Assembly: GCA_009841265.1 (NCBI GenBank)
Contig: VXMB01000009.1
Coordinates: 851,911-915,910 of the forward strand
Direction: 5' to 3'
Length of the DNA: 64,000 nucleotides
DNA from: Gemmatimonadota bacterium
Lineage (GTDB): Bacteria > JAAXHH01
Notes under the pieces: model-generated
Databases searched by the model: none
What the model was told of the DNA's origin: nothing
What the model saw: only the letters and a program-made list of their open reading frames with translations
In this document: piece by piece, positions 1 to 9,006 of the stretch
Numbering within the stretch: position 1 is the stretch's first letter
Layout: each line of letters begins with the position of its first letter
Program-made: the position numbers and the translations under genes

Positions 1-135
1 AGAGCCGGCAGTATTACGCAGGCGCCGGTTCGGCTATACCCGATCCAAATCCGCAACAATCAATACCACAAACAGTTCGGCGGGACAGCATCCGGCTGTC
101 TTCAACCGGTCTGCACTCGGTACCGGAGAACGTTC

Positions 136-1020
136 ATGGCCAAGTCCACCCAGTCGGGAGTCAACATTTCCCGGGTTGGATCACGGAATTCCGGTGATGA
201 CCGATCGCTCGATACCTACCTGAAGGAAATCAGGACCATACCGGTCTTGAACCTGCAAGAGGAAATGGCGCTGGCGCGCGACGCGCGCAACGGCGTGAAC
301 GGCGCCATCAACAAGCTGATCCAGGCCAACCTGCGGTTCGTCGTCGTGGTGGCCAGGCAGTACCAGAACCAGGGCCTGCCGCTGTCCGACCTGATCAACG
401 AGGGCAATATCGGCCTGATCAAGGCCGCGCAGCGCTATGACGAGCACAAAGGTTTCAAATTCATTTCCTACGCGGTCTGGTGGGTGCGGCAGGCGATCAT
501 GCAGGCCCTGGCCGAACAGTCCCGGATCTTCCGCCTTCCGTTGAACCGGGCCGAGGAACTGCGACGGATCAACAAGGTCGTACGGGGCCTGAAACAGGAA
601 CTGGGCCGGGAGCCCACGACCCACGAAATCGCGGGCAAGTTGTCGCTGGACCACCGTGATGTGGTCGACATCATGCGGACCTTCAGTCCCCACCTTTCGC
701 TCGACGCGCCTTTTTCACCGGGAGAAGAGGGGCGCCTGCTCGACGTGATCGAAGACACGACCATCGAATCGCCGGATACGCCGGTCATGGAGAAGTCGCT
801 AAAAGAAGAAGTGGTCTGGGCCCTTAATACGCTGACGGACCGCGAAGCCGCCGTGATCCGTTCCTATTTCGGGATCAACCGGGAAAAGCCGATGACCCTG
901 GACGAAATCGGGAAGCAGTTCGGCTTGACGCGGGAAAGGGTGCGCCAGATCAAGGAACGGGCGATCCGGCGATTGCGCCACACGTCCCGCAGTGTCCGGC
1001 TGCACGCTTACATGAGTTGA
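136..1020 (+). CDS. rpoD: RNA polymerase primary-type sigma factor (RpoD/SigA family)
   Basis: This 294-residue protein recruits RNA polymerase core to promoters. Region 1.2 lies near residues 25-55 (SLDTYLKEIRTIPVL), region 2 near 55-130 with the core-binding and -10-melting segment FKFISYAVWWVRQAIMQAL, region 3 near 135-210, and region 4 near 225-290 with the helix-turn-helix LDEIGKQFGLTRERVRQI that reads the -35 box. There is no acidic region 1.1 and no long non-conserved insert, so it is much shorter than E. coli RpoD and matches the compact primary sigma factors of Bacteroidetes and relatives, including the LPLNR ending of region 2.4. A GGAG lies 8-9 bases before the ATG. A rho-independent terminator follows at 1050-1074, so it is probably monocistronic. 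It could be a second group 2 factor rather than the only housekeeping one. Confidence 0.93.
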   Translation: MAKSTQSGVNISRVGSRNSGDDRSLDTYLKEIRTIPVLNLQEEMALARDARNGVNGAINKLIQANLRFVVVVARQYQNQGLPLSDLINEGNIGLIKAAQRYDEHKGFKFISYAVWWVRQAIMQALAEQSRIFRLPLNRAEELRRINKVVRGLKQELGREPTTHEIAGKLSLDHRDVVDIMRTFSPHLSLDAPFSPGEEGRLLDVIEDTTIESPDTPVMEKSLKEEVVWALNTLTDREAAVIRSYFGINREKPMTLDEIGKQFGLTRERVRQIKERAIRRLRHTSRSVRLHAYMS

Positions 1021-1049
1021 ATCCGGCTTCCAGTTCCAATTATCTCGTT

Positions 1050-1074
1050 CCTGCGGTCTTGCGCAGGTTTTTTT
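1050..1074 (+). terminator. Rho-independent terminator after the sigma factor gene
   Basis: A perfect 6-bp stem CCTGCG/CGCAGG with the six-base loop GTCTTG is followed directly by seven T. It sits 30 bases after the sigma-factor stop and 41 bases before the xylulokinase start. The downstream genes therefore need readthrough or a promoter within this short stretch, and none is obvious by eye. Confidence 0.85.
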
Positions 1075-1114
1075 GTGCCGGAATGGCACGGTACAGACAG
1101 GCACCGATCCACCC

Positions 1115-2662
1115 ATGAGACACCTGATCGGCATCGACATCGGCACTTCTGGCATCAAGACGATCATCGTCGACGAACGGGGCGGCCTGGCGGCCCGGGC
1201 CTTCGAGGAAATCCCGCTGCACACGCCCCGTCCCAACTGGGCCGAACAGGATCCGGCGGACTGGTGGCGCGCGGCGTCGAATACGGTGCGCGAAGCCATG
1301 AGCACCGCCGGCGTAGCGGCCGAATCCATCGCCGGAATCGGCCTGTCGGGACAAATGCACAGTTCAGTCCTGCTGGATGAACGGGACGAGGTGCTCCGGC
1401 CTTCCATCCTGTGGTGCGATACGCGGACGTCCGATCAGTGCCGCTGGATCACGGAACAGGCGGGCGAGGAGAACCTGGTGGACTGGGTGTCCAATCCGGC
1501 CCTCGAAGGCTTCACCGCGCCCAAGCTGGTCTGGGTCCGCGACCACGAACCCCAGGTATACGACCGCATCCGGAGGGTCCTGCTGCCCAAGGACTACATC
1601 CGGTTGCGCATGACCGGCGAATTCGCCATGGAAGTCTCCGACGCCGCGGGCACGCTGCTGTTCGACGTACGGGAGCGGAGATGGTCCGGCGCCATGCTGG
1701 ACGCCATCGGCCTGCCACCGGAGTTCCTGCCGCCTACCTTCGAATCCATCGACGTCTGCGGCCACGTGACGGAAGAGGTGGCCGCGGATATGGGACTGAA
1801 GCCCGGCACACCCGTCGTCGGCGGCGGGGCCGACAACACCTGTGGCGCCGTGGGCGCCGGCATCGTCCGCTCCGGTCGGATACTGGCCAGCCTGGGTACG
1901 TCGGGCGTGGTCTTCGCCCACACCGACGACGTCCGCGTGGACCCGGAACTGCGTGTCCATACCTTCTGCCACAGCGTGCCCGACAAGTGGTACCTCATGG
2001 GGGTTACCCTCTTCGCGGGCGGCGCCTTCCAGTGGCTACGCAATACCCTGGGCGAAGTCGAGGTCAGTGCGGCCCGGATGCTGGACACCGATCCCTATGA
2101 GCTGCTGACGGCCCAGGCGGCCCGCGCGCCGGCGGGCAGCGAGGGCCTTGTGTTTCTTCCCTACCTCATGGGCGAGCGCACCCCCCACAAGGACGCCAAC
2201 GCGCGGGGCGCGTTCATCGGCATCACCGGACGGCACGGACGGCCTCACATGATCCGCTCCGTGATGGAGGGCGTGACCTTCGCCCTGCGGGATTCCATCG
2301 AAATCATGCGGGAGCTCGGCCTGTCCGTCGCGCAGGTACGTTCCACGGGCGGCGGTGCACGGAGCAGCCTCTGGCGGCAGATCCAGGCCGATGTCTACGG
2401 GGCGGAAGTCGTTACCGTGAACGCCGAGGAAGGGCCCGCCTTCGGCGCCGCCATCCTGGCCGCGGTCGGCACCGGCGTGTACGGCACGGTCGAGGAAGCC
2501 GCGGACGACCTGGTCGACGTCGTGTCCAGGACGGAGCCGGACCCGGAGGCTTCGGAACGCTACGAGGAGTGTTACGGCATCTTCAGATCCATGTACCCGG
2601 CCCTTAAACCGGGCTTCGACGCCCTGGGCGGCATGGTGGAAAAGCAAAGGAGCAGGAATTGA
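1115..2662 (+). CDS. xylB: Xylulokinase (FGGY carbohydrate kinase family)
   Basis: The 515-residue product should phosphorylate D-xylulose to xylulose 5-phosphate with ATP in the cytosol. The actin-like phosphate loop GIDIGTSGIK is at the very N-terminus, the substrate-site segment GLSGQMHSSVLLDE lies near residue 80, and the second FGGY domain carries GGGADNTCGAVGAG and GGGARSSLWRQIQADV. The length matches XylB (about 480-515). The ATG at 1115 is chosen because translation upstream of it runs into the terminator region and lacks family similarity. Its stop overlaps the TTG start of sucC, so the two are probably translationally coupled. This is an unusual pairing because no xylose isomerase or xylose transporter lies beside it. 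Another pentulose or hexulose substrate is possible. Confidence 0.88.
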   Translation: MRHLIGIDIGTSGIKTIIVDERGGLAARAFEEIPLHTPRPNWAEQDPADWWRAASNTVREAMSTAGVAAESIAGIGLSGQMHSSVLLDERDEVLRPSILWCDTRTSDQCRWITEQAGEENLVDWVSNPALEGFTAPKLVWVRDHEPQVYDRIRRVLLPKDYIRLRMTGEFAMEVSDAAGTLLFDVRERRWSGAMLDAIGLPPEFLPPTFESIDVCGHVTEEVAADMGLKPGTPVVGGGADNTCGAVGAGIVRSGRILASLGTSGVVFAHTDDVRVDPELRVHTFCHSVPDKWYLMGVTLFAGGAFQWLRNTLGEVEVSAARMLDTDPYELLTAQAARAPAGSEGLVFLPYLMGERTPHKDANARGAFIGITGRHGRPHMIRSVMEGVTFALRDSIEIMRELGLSVAQVRSTGGGARSSLWRQIQADVYGAEVVTVNAEEGPAFGAAILAAVGTGVYGTVEEAADDLVDVVSRTEPDPEASERYEECYGIFRSMYPALKPGFDALGGMVEKQRSRN

Positions 2663-3816
2663 ACATACACGAATTCCAGGCGAAGGGCCTCTTCGCCCGG
2701 CACGGGATGGCGATCCCGCGGGAACAGGTGGCCCGGACGCCCGAAGACGCCCGGCGTATCGCGAAGGAACTGGGCACGCGGGTGGTGGTCAAGGCTCAGG
2801 TGCACGTCGGCGGACGGGGCAAGGCGGGCGGCGTGAAACTGGCCTCGACGCCCGATGAAGCCTTCGAAGTCGCGGGCCGGATCCTGGGCATGGACATCAA
2901 GGGGCTGACGGTCCGGCAGGTCCTCGTGGCCGAAGCGGTGGAGATCGAACACGAAGCCTACGTTGGGATCATCCTCGACCGGCAGACCCGGCGGCCGGTG
3001 TTCATGGTCAGCGCGGCGGGCGGCGTCGATATCGAGGAAGTCGCCCGGGATACGCCGGAGAAGATCCACAAACTGGCCGTCGACCCCCTGCTCGGGCTGC
3101 TCCCGTTCCAGGCCCGGTCCCTGGCTTACAAACTCTATTCCGATCCCGCGCAGGTCAAACAGGCCGCCGGCATGCTCGCCCGGCTCTACGACGCCTTTAT
3201 CGAAAGCGACGCGTCCCTGGCGGAGATCAACCCCCTCGTGACCACGCCGGAAGGCAAGTTGTGGGCGCTGGACGGCAAGATGAACATCGACGACAACGCC
3301 CTGTTCAGGCACGAGACGATCGAGGACATGCGCGATCCCGAATCCGAAGAGCCCACCGAGGCCGAGGCACGGGACGCGGACCTCAGCTTCGTCAAACTCG
3401 ACGGCGACATCGGGTGCATCGTCAACGGCGCGGGCCTGGCCATGGCGACCATGGACATGGTGAAGTTCTACGGGGGCATGCCCGCCAACTTTCTCGATAT
3501 CGGCGGCAGCTCGAACCCGGACAAGGTCGTCACCGCCATGAACATCATCACGTCCGACGACCGGGTAAAGGCCGTGCTCTTCAACATATTCGGCGGGATC
3601 ACGCGCTGCGACGACGTGGCCAACGGCATCGTGACCGCCCTGGACCGCATCGCCGCCGGTCCCGGCGGACCGCTCACGCTGCCCATCGTCATCCGGCTCA
3701 CCGGGACCAACGAAGCGGAGGGCCGGAAGATACTCGAATCCGTGGGGCTCGTCGCCGTAGACACCATGGCGGAAGCCGTTCAGAAGGCCGTAGCGCTCGG
3801 GAAGGGGACAAAATGA
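2659..3816 (+). CDS. sucC: Succinyl-CoA synthetase (ADP/GDP-forming) beta subunit
   Basis: This is the ATP-grasp subunit of the TCA-cycle enzyme that converts succinyl-CoA to succinate with nucleoside triphosphate formation. It begins with the family N-terminus [16 protein letters not shown], carries the grasp loop [16 protein letters not shown] near residues 40-55, and has the C-terminal ligase domain with GGSSNPDKV and [11 protein letters not shown]. Its 385 residues agree with the usual 385-390. The start is TTG at 2659, overlapping the xylB stop by four bases and preceded by AGGAG. The stop overlaps the sucD ATG as ATGA. Both subunits are intact and in the normal order. Confidence 0.97.
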   Translation: MNIHEFQAKGLFARHGMAIPREQVARTPEDARRIAKELGTRVVVKAQVHVGGRGKAGGVKLASTPDEAFEVAGRILGMDIKGLTVRQVLVAEAVEIEHEAYVGIILDRQTRRPVFMVSAAGGVDIEEVARDTPEKIHKLAVDPLLGLLPFQARSLAYKLYSDPAQVKQAAGMLARLYDAFIESDASLAEINPLVTTPEGKLWALDGKMNIDDNALFRHETIEDMRDPESEEPTEAEARDADLSFVKLDGDIGCIVNGAGLAMATMDMVKFYGGMPANFLDIGGSSNPDKVVTAMNIITSDDRVKAVLFNIFGGITRCDDVANGIVTALDRIAAGPGGPLTLPIVIRLTGTNEAEGRKILESVGLVAVDTMAEAVQKAVALGKGTK

Positions 3817-4682
3817 GCATCCTGGTTGACGCAAACACCCGCGTCGTCGTGCAGGGGATCACCGGCAGGGACGGTTCCTTCCACACGCGCCAGATGGCGG
3901 CCTACGGCACGAACATCGTGTCCGGAGTCACTCCGGGGAAGGGCGGCCAGGACCTGGACGGTATCCCGGTCTACGATACCCTCGGGGAAGCAGCCTCGGC
4001 GACTGGTGCCAACACGTCCATCATCTACGTCCGCCCCGCCTTCGCGGCCGACGCGATCCACGAGGCCATCGACGCCGAAATGGACCTGGTGATCTGCATC
4101 ACGGAAGGCATCCCAACGCTGGACATGGCCCGTGTCTACGCCGTACTGCAGCGCTCCGGCGTACGGCTCCTGGGACCGAACTGCCCCGGCGCCATCACAC
4201 CCGGGGTCACCAAGGTGGGCATCATGCCCGGCCATATCCATCGTCCCGGCAACGTGGGCGTGGTCTCCCGCAGCGGAACGCTGACCTACGAGATCGTCCA
4301 CCAGTTGACGTCCGCGGGCATCGGCCAGTCGACCTGCCTGGGTATCGGCGGCGATCCGATCATCGGCACGGGTTTCATCGACGCTCTCGAAGCCTTCGAA
4401 GCGGACCCGGATACCCACGCCGTGGTGATGATCGGCGAGATCGGCGGCTCCGACGAGGAACGGGCGGCCGAGTTCGTGCGGCAGCACATGAAGAAGCCGG
4501 TAGTCGGTTTCATAGCGGGCCGCACCGCGCCTCCCGGCAAGCGCATGGGGCACGCCGGCGCGATCATATCGGGGGGAACGGGCGGCGCCGAGGAGAAAGT
4601 GAGCGCGCTGAACGAGGCGGGCATTCCGGTAGCCGACCGGTCGGCCGATGTGGTGGATTTGATCCGGTCCGCACTTGCCTGA
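3813..4682 (+). CDS. sucD: Succinyl-CoA synthetase alpha subunit
   Basis: The 289-residue alpha subunit binds CoA and carries the phosphorylated histidine. The N-terminal Rossmann fold has [17 protein letters not shown], the middle has [13 protein letters not shown] and [12 protein letters not shown], and the phospho-histidine is His247 within [14 protein letters not shown]. The reading frame is open further upstream, but the ATG at 3813 is the true start because it matches the conserved N-terminus and overlaps the sucC stop by four bases. It pairs with sucC in a heterodimer or heterotetramer. Confidence 0.97.
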   Translation: MSILVDANTRVVVQGITGRDGSFHTRQMAAYGTNIVSGVTPGKGGQDLDGIPVYDTLGEAASATGANTSIIYVRPAFAADAIHEAIDAEMDLVICITEGIPTLDMARVYAVLQRSGVRLLGPNCPGAITPGVTKVGIMPGHIHRPGNVGVVSRSGTLTYEIVHQLTSAGIGQSTCLGIGGDPIIGTGFIDALEAFEADPDTHAVVMIGEIGGSDEERAAEFVRQHMKKPVVGFIAGRTAPPGKRMGHAGAIISGGTGGAEEKVSALNEAGIPVADRSADVVDLIRSALA

Positions 4683-4698
4683 TCCGGGGATTTTCCTC

Positions 4699-4728
4699 TT
4701 GACATGACAGGGGTAACCTCCCTATTAT
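4699..4728 (+). promoter_or_regulatory. Sigma-70-type promoter for the yceD-rpmF-fab operon
   Basis: A consensus -35 box TTGACA (4699-4704) and a -10 box TATTAT (4723-4728) are separated by 18 bases. Transcription would start near 4735, about 95 bases before the yceD start, and would read through yceD, rpmF and the fatty-acid genes. It is the best promoter match in the window. Confidence 0.8.
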
Positions 4729-4829
4729 TAGTGGCTTCCGGCTGATTGGGGTATAGTCCGGCGCATCCGGAATGTGGCGTTTGAATCGCAAGTGGAACGT
4801 GGTCGTAGTCCCGTGAACAAGCCGTCAAT

Positions 4830-5351
4830 ATGCAAATAGCGATCGAGCATCTGGCCGAAGGTCTGCATCTCATCCACCTGGAAGACACGCCCGCCGCCGA
4901 TTTCATTCCGGACGAGGAATGCCGTTTCGCTTCACCCATCAAGGTGGACGGCACGCTGACAGTCTCCGAGAATTCGCTCGTGCTGCAGGCCGACATCGCG
5001 GTCTCCATGACTTTCTCCTGCGGTAGGTGCCTCGAAGAGGTCGAAGAACATATCAGCGGAGAAATCGCGACCTACTACGAGAAGACCGACCGGGCCATAC
5101 CCGATGGCGAGGAGCTGACCGAATCGGACGACGTGGAAATCCTGGACTACAGCGCGAAGACGATCGACCTCAGTCGGCGCATCGCCGAACTCGTCAACCT
5201 GAATATCCCCATGAAACCCCTGTGCAGCGAAGCATGCAAGGGCCTCTGTCCCGATTGCGGCAGGAACCTCAACGAGAGCGCCTGCAGTTGCGGTACGCGG
5301 CAGATGGACCCACGCTGGCACACCTTGAAAACGTTATTGAAGGAGGACTAA
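4830..5351 (+). CDS. yceD: YceD family protein (DUF177), 23S rRNA accumulation factor
   Basis: The 173-residue protein belongs to the DUF177/YceD family, which in E. coli and plants affects 23S rRNA accumulation. It shows the conserved CGRCLEEV motif near residue 60 and a cysteine-rich C-terminal end (CSEACKGLCPDCGRNLN, then CSC) that may bind metal. The acidic middle is typical of the family. It sits three bases upstream of rpmF, the neighbour it has in most bacteria, and the strong promoter at 4699 lies ahead of it. The exact molecular role in this organism is not shown by the sequence. Confidence 0.9.
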   Translation: MQIAIEHLAEGLHLIHLEDTPAADFIPDEECRFASPIKVDGTLTVSENSLVLQADIAVSMTFSCGRCLEEVEEHISGEIATYYEKTDRAIPDGEELTESDDVEILDYSAKTIDLSRRIAELVNLNIPMKPLCSEACKGLCPDCGRNLNESACSCGTRQMDPRWHTLKTLLKED

Positions 5352-5354
5352 AGC

Positions 5355-5537
5355 ATGGCCCTGCCCAAGCGACGCCAATCTCGGGCACGGAGTCGTAAGC
5401 GCCGTACGCACTGGGTGCTGCAGATGCCGACGCTGGTGGAATGCTCCCATTGCGGGGAGATGAAACGCGCGCACCGCGTTTGTCCCCACTGCGGACACTA
5501 CCAGGGAAGGGAAGTCCAGGAAGTCGAAGCGATTTAG
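5355..5537 (+). CDS. rpmF: 50S ribosomal protein L32
   Basis: This 60-residue basic protein is the large-subunit protein L32. It begins ALPKRRQSRARSRKRRTHW and keeps two CxxC pairs (CSHCGEMKRAHRVCPHCG), so it is the zinc-binding form rather than the zinc-free paralogue. It lies three bases after yceD, with GGAGG eight or so bases before the ATG. fabD follows 17 bases later; plsX and fabH, usually found here, are absent. Confidence 0.97.
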   Translation: MALPKRRQSRARSRKRRTHWVLQMPTLVECSHCGEMKRAHRVCPHCGHYQGREVQEVEAI

Positions 5538-5554
5538 GTTCGGCGCCGATACCC

Positions 5555-6526
5555 ATGACCCAAGCCAGGATCGCCTTCTTGTTTCCGGGCCAGGCCTCGC
5601 AGTACGTCGGCATGGGCCGGGACCTGCACGACCGGTATCCGCAGGTTCGATCGCTTTACCAGCAGGCCCGCGAGATCACCGGTGCCGATATTGTCGGCGT
5701 CTCCTTCGACGGTCCCGCCGAAACCCTGAAGCAAACGAACTACACGCAGCTGGCCATCCTGGTGCACAGCGTGGCGGTCGCATCCTTGCTGAAAGCGCAT
5801 GGGATCGAACCGGATTTTGTCGCCGGCCACAGCCTGGGCGAGTATTCGGCGCTGGTGGCGGCCGGCGTCCTTAATTTCGAGGAGTCGCTGCGCCTGGTCC
5901 GACTGCGCAGTGCACTGATGCACGAGGCCGGGCAGCTCCGTCGGGGAACCATGGCGGCCGTGATCGGCCTGTCTCCACGAGAGATCGACGAAGTCTGCCG
6001 GACCGCCTGCGCGGAAGACGAACCCGTTCAACCGGCGAACTACAACGCGCCGGTGCAAACCGTCATCGCCGGCGCGGTACCGGCCGTGCAACGTGCGATG
6101 GACGGCGCCCGGGCAGCGGGAGCAAAGCGGGTTGTTCCGCTCAAGGTCAGCGGCGCCTTCCACTCCGAACTCATGGAATACGCGCGCCATGGCCTTGCCG
6201 AGGCGATCGAAAAGGCCCCCTTTGCCTGCGCGGAAACGCCGGTGGTGGCCAACGTAACCGGCCGGGCCGTGACGGAGCCCGATGAAATCCGCCGCCTGCT
6301 GATCGAACAGCTGACCCGCCCCGTGCGCTGGGCGGAATCGATGCAGACGCTGGCCGATCACGAAGTGGACACCGTGGTGGAAGCAGGACCGGGCAGTGTG
6401 CTCACGGGGCTGATGAAGCGGATGCACCGCGGCATCCGCGTTCTGAACGCGGACAAACTCGCCGACGTCACGGCCGTGGCGGAAACGATCGGCCGGCCCG
6501 TGGCGGATCGGTTGGAATCGCGGTAA
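5555..6526 (+). CDS. fabD: Malonyl-CoA:ACP transacylase
   Basis: The enzyme moves malonyl groups from CoA to acyl carrier protein to feed fatty-acid elongation. The N-terminus AFLFPGQASQYVGMGRDL and the nucleophile elbow GHSLGEYSALVAAG with Ser93 are clear, and the catalytic histidine lies in SGAFHSELM. The length of 323 residues is normal for FabD (about 310). The ATG at 5555 starts the conserved N-terminus; the frame is open upstream through rpmF but that part is not family sequence. It is followed by fabG, acpP and fabF. It may also load the PKS downstream in trans, though that protein has its own AT domain. Confidence 0.96.
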   Translation: MTQARIAFLFPGQASQYVGMGRDLHDRYPQVRSLYQQAREITGADIVGVSFDGPAETLKQTNYTQLAILVHSVAVASLLKAHGIEPDFVAGHSLGEYSALVAAGVLNFEESLRLVRLRSALMHEAGQLRRGTMAAVIGLSPREIDEVCRTACAEDEPVQPANYNAPVQTVIAGAVPAVQRAMDGARAAGAKRVVPLKVSGAFHSELMEYARHGLAEAIEKAPFACAETPVVANVTGRAVTEPDEIRRLLIEQLTRPVRWAESMQTLADHEVDTVVEAGPGSVLTGLMKRMHRGIRVLNADKLADVTAVAETIGRPVADRLESR

Positions 6527-6576
6527 CCCGGTTTCGTTTCGCAGATAACGACACACGCACGCGGAGTACTTCAGGT

Positions 6577-7320
6577 TTGCGGGGCTTACAAGACAAGGTC
6601 ACCATCGTGACGGGCGGAGCGCAGGGTATCGGTTCCGCCGTCGCGGAACGTTTTGCCGCGGAAGGCGCCCGGATCGTCCTGACCAGCCGCGACGGGGCTA
6701 AGGCGCAGGAAGCCGCCGACGCGCTGAACCGCAAGGGCGGCGATGCCCGGGGCGTTTCCCTGAGCATCGATGACCGGGACAGCGTGAAGAACCTGGTCGA
6801 CACCGTGGTCGAGGACTACGGGTCCATCGACGTCCTGATCAACAACGCGGCGACGGTCAGGGACACGCTCCTGATGCGCATGAAACAGGATGACTGGGAC
6901 GAGGTCATCCACGTGAACCTGGGCGGCGTGTTCGCCTGTACGCAGGCCGTGATCCGCCAGATGATGCGGCAGCGAAGCGGCAGGATCATCAACATGACCT
7001 CGATTGTGGGGCTGACGGGCAACCCGGGCCAGGCCAACTACGCCGCTTCCAAGGCCGGGATCATCGGTTTCACCAAATCGGTGGCGAAAGAGGTGGGCAG
7101 CAGGGGCATCACGGTCAACGCGATCGCCCCGGGGTACATCGAAACGGCCATGACGGAGGTGCTCCCCGAGGCAGTGAGGTCCGCTTTCCTGGAAGCCACA
7201 CCGCTTTCGCGGGCCGGACAACCCGAAGACGTCGCCGGCATCGCGGCCTTTCTGGCGTCCGACGACGCCGCTTTCGTAACCGGCCAGGTGATGCGCGTCG
7301 ACGGCGGCATGGGCATGTGA
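6577..7320 (+). CDS. fabG: 3-oxoacyl-ACP reductase
   Basis: This 247-residue short-chain dehydrogenase/reductase performs the first NADPH-dependent reduction of each fatty-acid elongation cycle. It has the cofactor motif TGGAQGIG at residues 12-19, NNAAT near 90, and the catalytic Tyr155-x3-Lys159 in NYAASKAG. The start is a TTG at 6577, since no ATG or GTG precedes the conserved N-terminus [11 protein letters not shown]. Position between fabD and acpP makes FabG a safe call over a general SDR. Confidence 0.95.
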   Translation: MRGLQDKVTIVTGGAQGIGSAVAERFAAEGARIVLTSRDGAKAQEAADALNRKGGDARGVSLSIDDRDSVKNLVDTVVEDYGSIDVLINNAATVRDTLLMRMKQDDWDEVIHVNLGGVFACTQAVIRQMMRQRSGRIINMTSIVGLTGNPGQANYAASKAGIIGFTKSVAKEVGSRGITVNAIAPGYIETAMTEVLPEAVRSAFLEATPLSRAGQPEDVAGIAAFLASDDAAFVTGQVMRVDGGMGM

Positions 7321-7366
7321 GGAAAGCAGACGGTTTTTTACAATCATCTGTACAGGAGGAAAGAAG

Positions 7367-7597
7367 ATGGAAGACCGCGTAAAGGAGATCATCGCCGAAC
7401 AACTGGGTGTGGACGGTGACCAGGTCACCGACAATGCCTCGTTCACCGACGACCTGGGCGCCGATTCGCTCGATACGGTCGAACTCGTCATGGCCCTCGA
7501 AGAAGAGTTCGACCTCGAGATCCCCGACGAGGATGCAGAGAAGATCGTCACGGTCGGCGACGCGATTAAGTATCTCCAGTCCAATTTAGACGGCTGA
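7367..7597 (+). CDS. acpP: Acyl carrier protein
   Basis: The 76-residue acidic protein carries growing acyl chains on a phosphopantetheine arm attached to Ser34 in the motif [16 protein letters not shown]. The sequence [14 protein letters not shown] at the N-terminus and IPDEDAEKI near residue 55 are typical. A strong AGGAGG ribosome site lies about seven bases before the ATG, consistent with high expression. It lies between fabG and fabF. Confidence 0.98.
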   Translation: MEDRVKEIIAEQLGVDGDQVTDNASFTDDLGADSLDTVELVMALEEEFDLEIPDEDAEKIVTVGDAIKYLQSNLDG

Positions 7598-7618
7598 TTC
7601 ATTTCGAGGCCCGGCCGG

Positions 7619-7690
7619 GAGATCCATGCAGGCGGGGAGATCCAAGCAGGAATGGATTTCCATGCAGACCGGGATTTCCACGCAGGTCGG
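7619..7690. repeat. Four degenerate 18-bp tandem repeats between acpP and fabF
   Basis: Four consecutive 18-base units at 7619, 7637, 7655 and 7673 follow the pattern GA[GT][AT]TCCA[TAC]GCAG[GA]. They fill most of the 127-base spacer. The unit length is a multiple of three, but an in-frame TGA at 7692 separates the array from fabF, so it is not part of that protein. No hairpin or known regulatory role is evident. Confidence 0.8.
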
Positions 7691-7724
7691 GTGACTCGAC
7701 TGGCTGATTTCGGGAGGCGTCGGG

Positions 7725-8966
7725 GTGGCTGAACGCGTTGTCGTCACCGGTATGGGCGTCCTGAGTCCCGTGGGTCTCACGCTCGATACCTACTGGAAGG
7801 CCCTTTGCGCGGGTCGGAGCGGCGTAGGGCCCATTACGAAATTCGATGTGAGCGCCTTTCCGGCGAAAATCGCCGCCGAATTGAAGGACTTCAACGCGGC
7901 GGACTACATCGACCGGAAAGAAGTGCGGCGAATGGACGAGAACGTTCAATACGCCGTGATCGCGGCGCAGATGGCGATCGACGACTCCGGTCTGGATCTC
8001 GACTCCGAGGACCGGGACCGCATCGGGGTGGTAATGGGTACGGGTGTCGGCGGGATTTGGACCTTCGAAAACCAGCATGCCAACCTCGTACACAAGGGAC
8101 CGGGACGCGTGAGTCCCTTTTTCATCCCCATGATGATCGCGGACATGGCGCCCGGCCATATCTCGATGATTCATGGGTTGAAAGGGCCCAACTACACTAC
8201 GGTATCGGCCTGTTCCAGCGGCGCGCACGGTATCGGCGACGCGTTCCGGATCCTGCAGCACGGGGACGCGGACGTCATGGTCACCGGCGGCACGGAGGCC
8301 AGCATATCCCCCATGGCCGTGGCCGGGTTCAGCAACATGCGGGCCCTGTCCCTGCGAAATGACGAGCCGGAGCGAGCCAGCAGGCCTTTCGATGCCCAGC
8401 GGGACGGATTCGTGCTCGGCGAAGGCAGCGGCATGGTCGTCCTCGAGACCCTGGATCACGCGAAGCGGCGCGGTGCGACGATCTACGCCGAACTGGCCGG
8501 TTACGCCGCAACGGCGGATGCCTTTCATATCACCCAACCCCATGAATCGGGTGAAGGCGCGGCGCGATCCATGCACCTGGCGCTTCGGAACGCCGGACTG
8601 GCCGTGGACGAAATCGATTACATCAACGCCCATGGCACGTCCACGCCATTCAATGACCGCATCGAAACCCTGGCTATCAAAAAGGTCTTCGGGGATCATG
8701 CGCATAGCCTGGCGATCAGCTCCACCAAATCGCTCGTCGGCCACCTCCTGGGAGCATCCGGAGGGGTCGAGTTCATCGCGACCACGCTGTCCGTCGCCCG
8801 CGATTACGTCCATCCTACCATCAACTACGAGGAGCCCGATCCCGATTGCGACCTGGACTACGTCCCCAACGCGGGCCGGGAACGGGAAGTGAGGGCGGCT
8901 CTAACCAATTCGTTCGGTTTCGGAGGGCATAACGTGACGCTCGTGGTCAGGAAATACACGGCGTAG
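7725..8966 (+). CDS. fabF: 3-oxoacyl-ACP synthase II (beta-ketoacyl-ACP synthase)
   Basis: This condensing enzyme extends acyl-ACP by two carbons using malonyl-ACP. The 413-residue protein starts at a GTG (7725) with GGAGG upstream and begins AERVVVTGMGVLSPVG. The catalytic Cys163 lies in TVSACSSGAHGIG, the first active histidine in NAHGTSTPFND and the second in KSLVGHLLGASG, giving the full Cys-His-His triad. The C-terminal NSFGFGGHNVTLVV is typical. With no fabH in the window, initiation must use an enzyme encoded elsewhere or FabF itself. Confidence 0.96.
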   Translation: MAERVVVTGMGVLSPVGLTLDTYWKALCAGRSGVGPITKFDVSAFPAKIAAELKDFNAADYIDRKEVRRMDENVQYAVIAAQMAIDDSGLDLDSEDRDRIGVVMGTGVGGIWTFENQHANLVHKGPGRVSPFFIPMMIADMAPGHISMIHGLKGPNYTTVSACSSGAHGIGDAFRILQHGDADVMVTGGTEASISPMAVAGFSNMRALSLRNDEPERASRPFDAQRDGFVLGEGSGMVVLETLDHAKRRGATIYAELAGYAATADAFHITQPHESGEGAARSMHLALRNAGLAVDEIDYINAHGTSTPFNDRIETLAIKKVFGDHAHSLAISSTKSLVGHLLGASGGVEFIATTLSVARDYVHPTINYEEPDPDCDLDYVPNAGREREVRAALTNSFGFGGHNVTLVVRKYTA

Positions 8967-9006
8967 CTTCTTTCCGAAAAGCCTCGGACGTGCTTCGGGG
9001 ACTACC

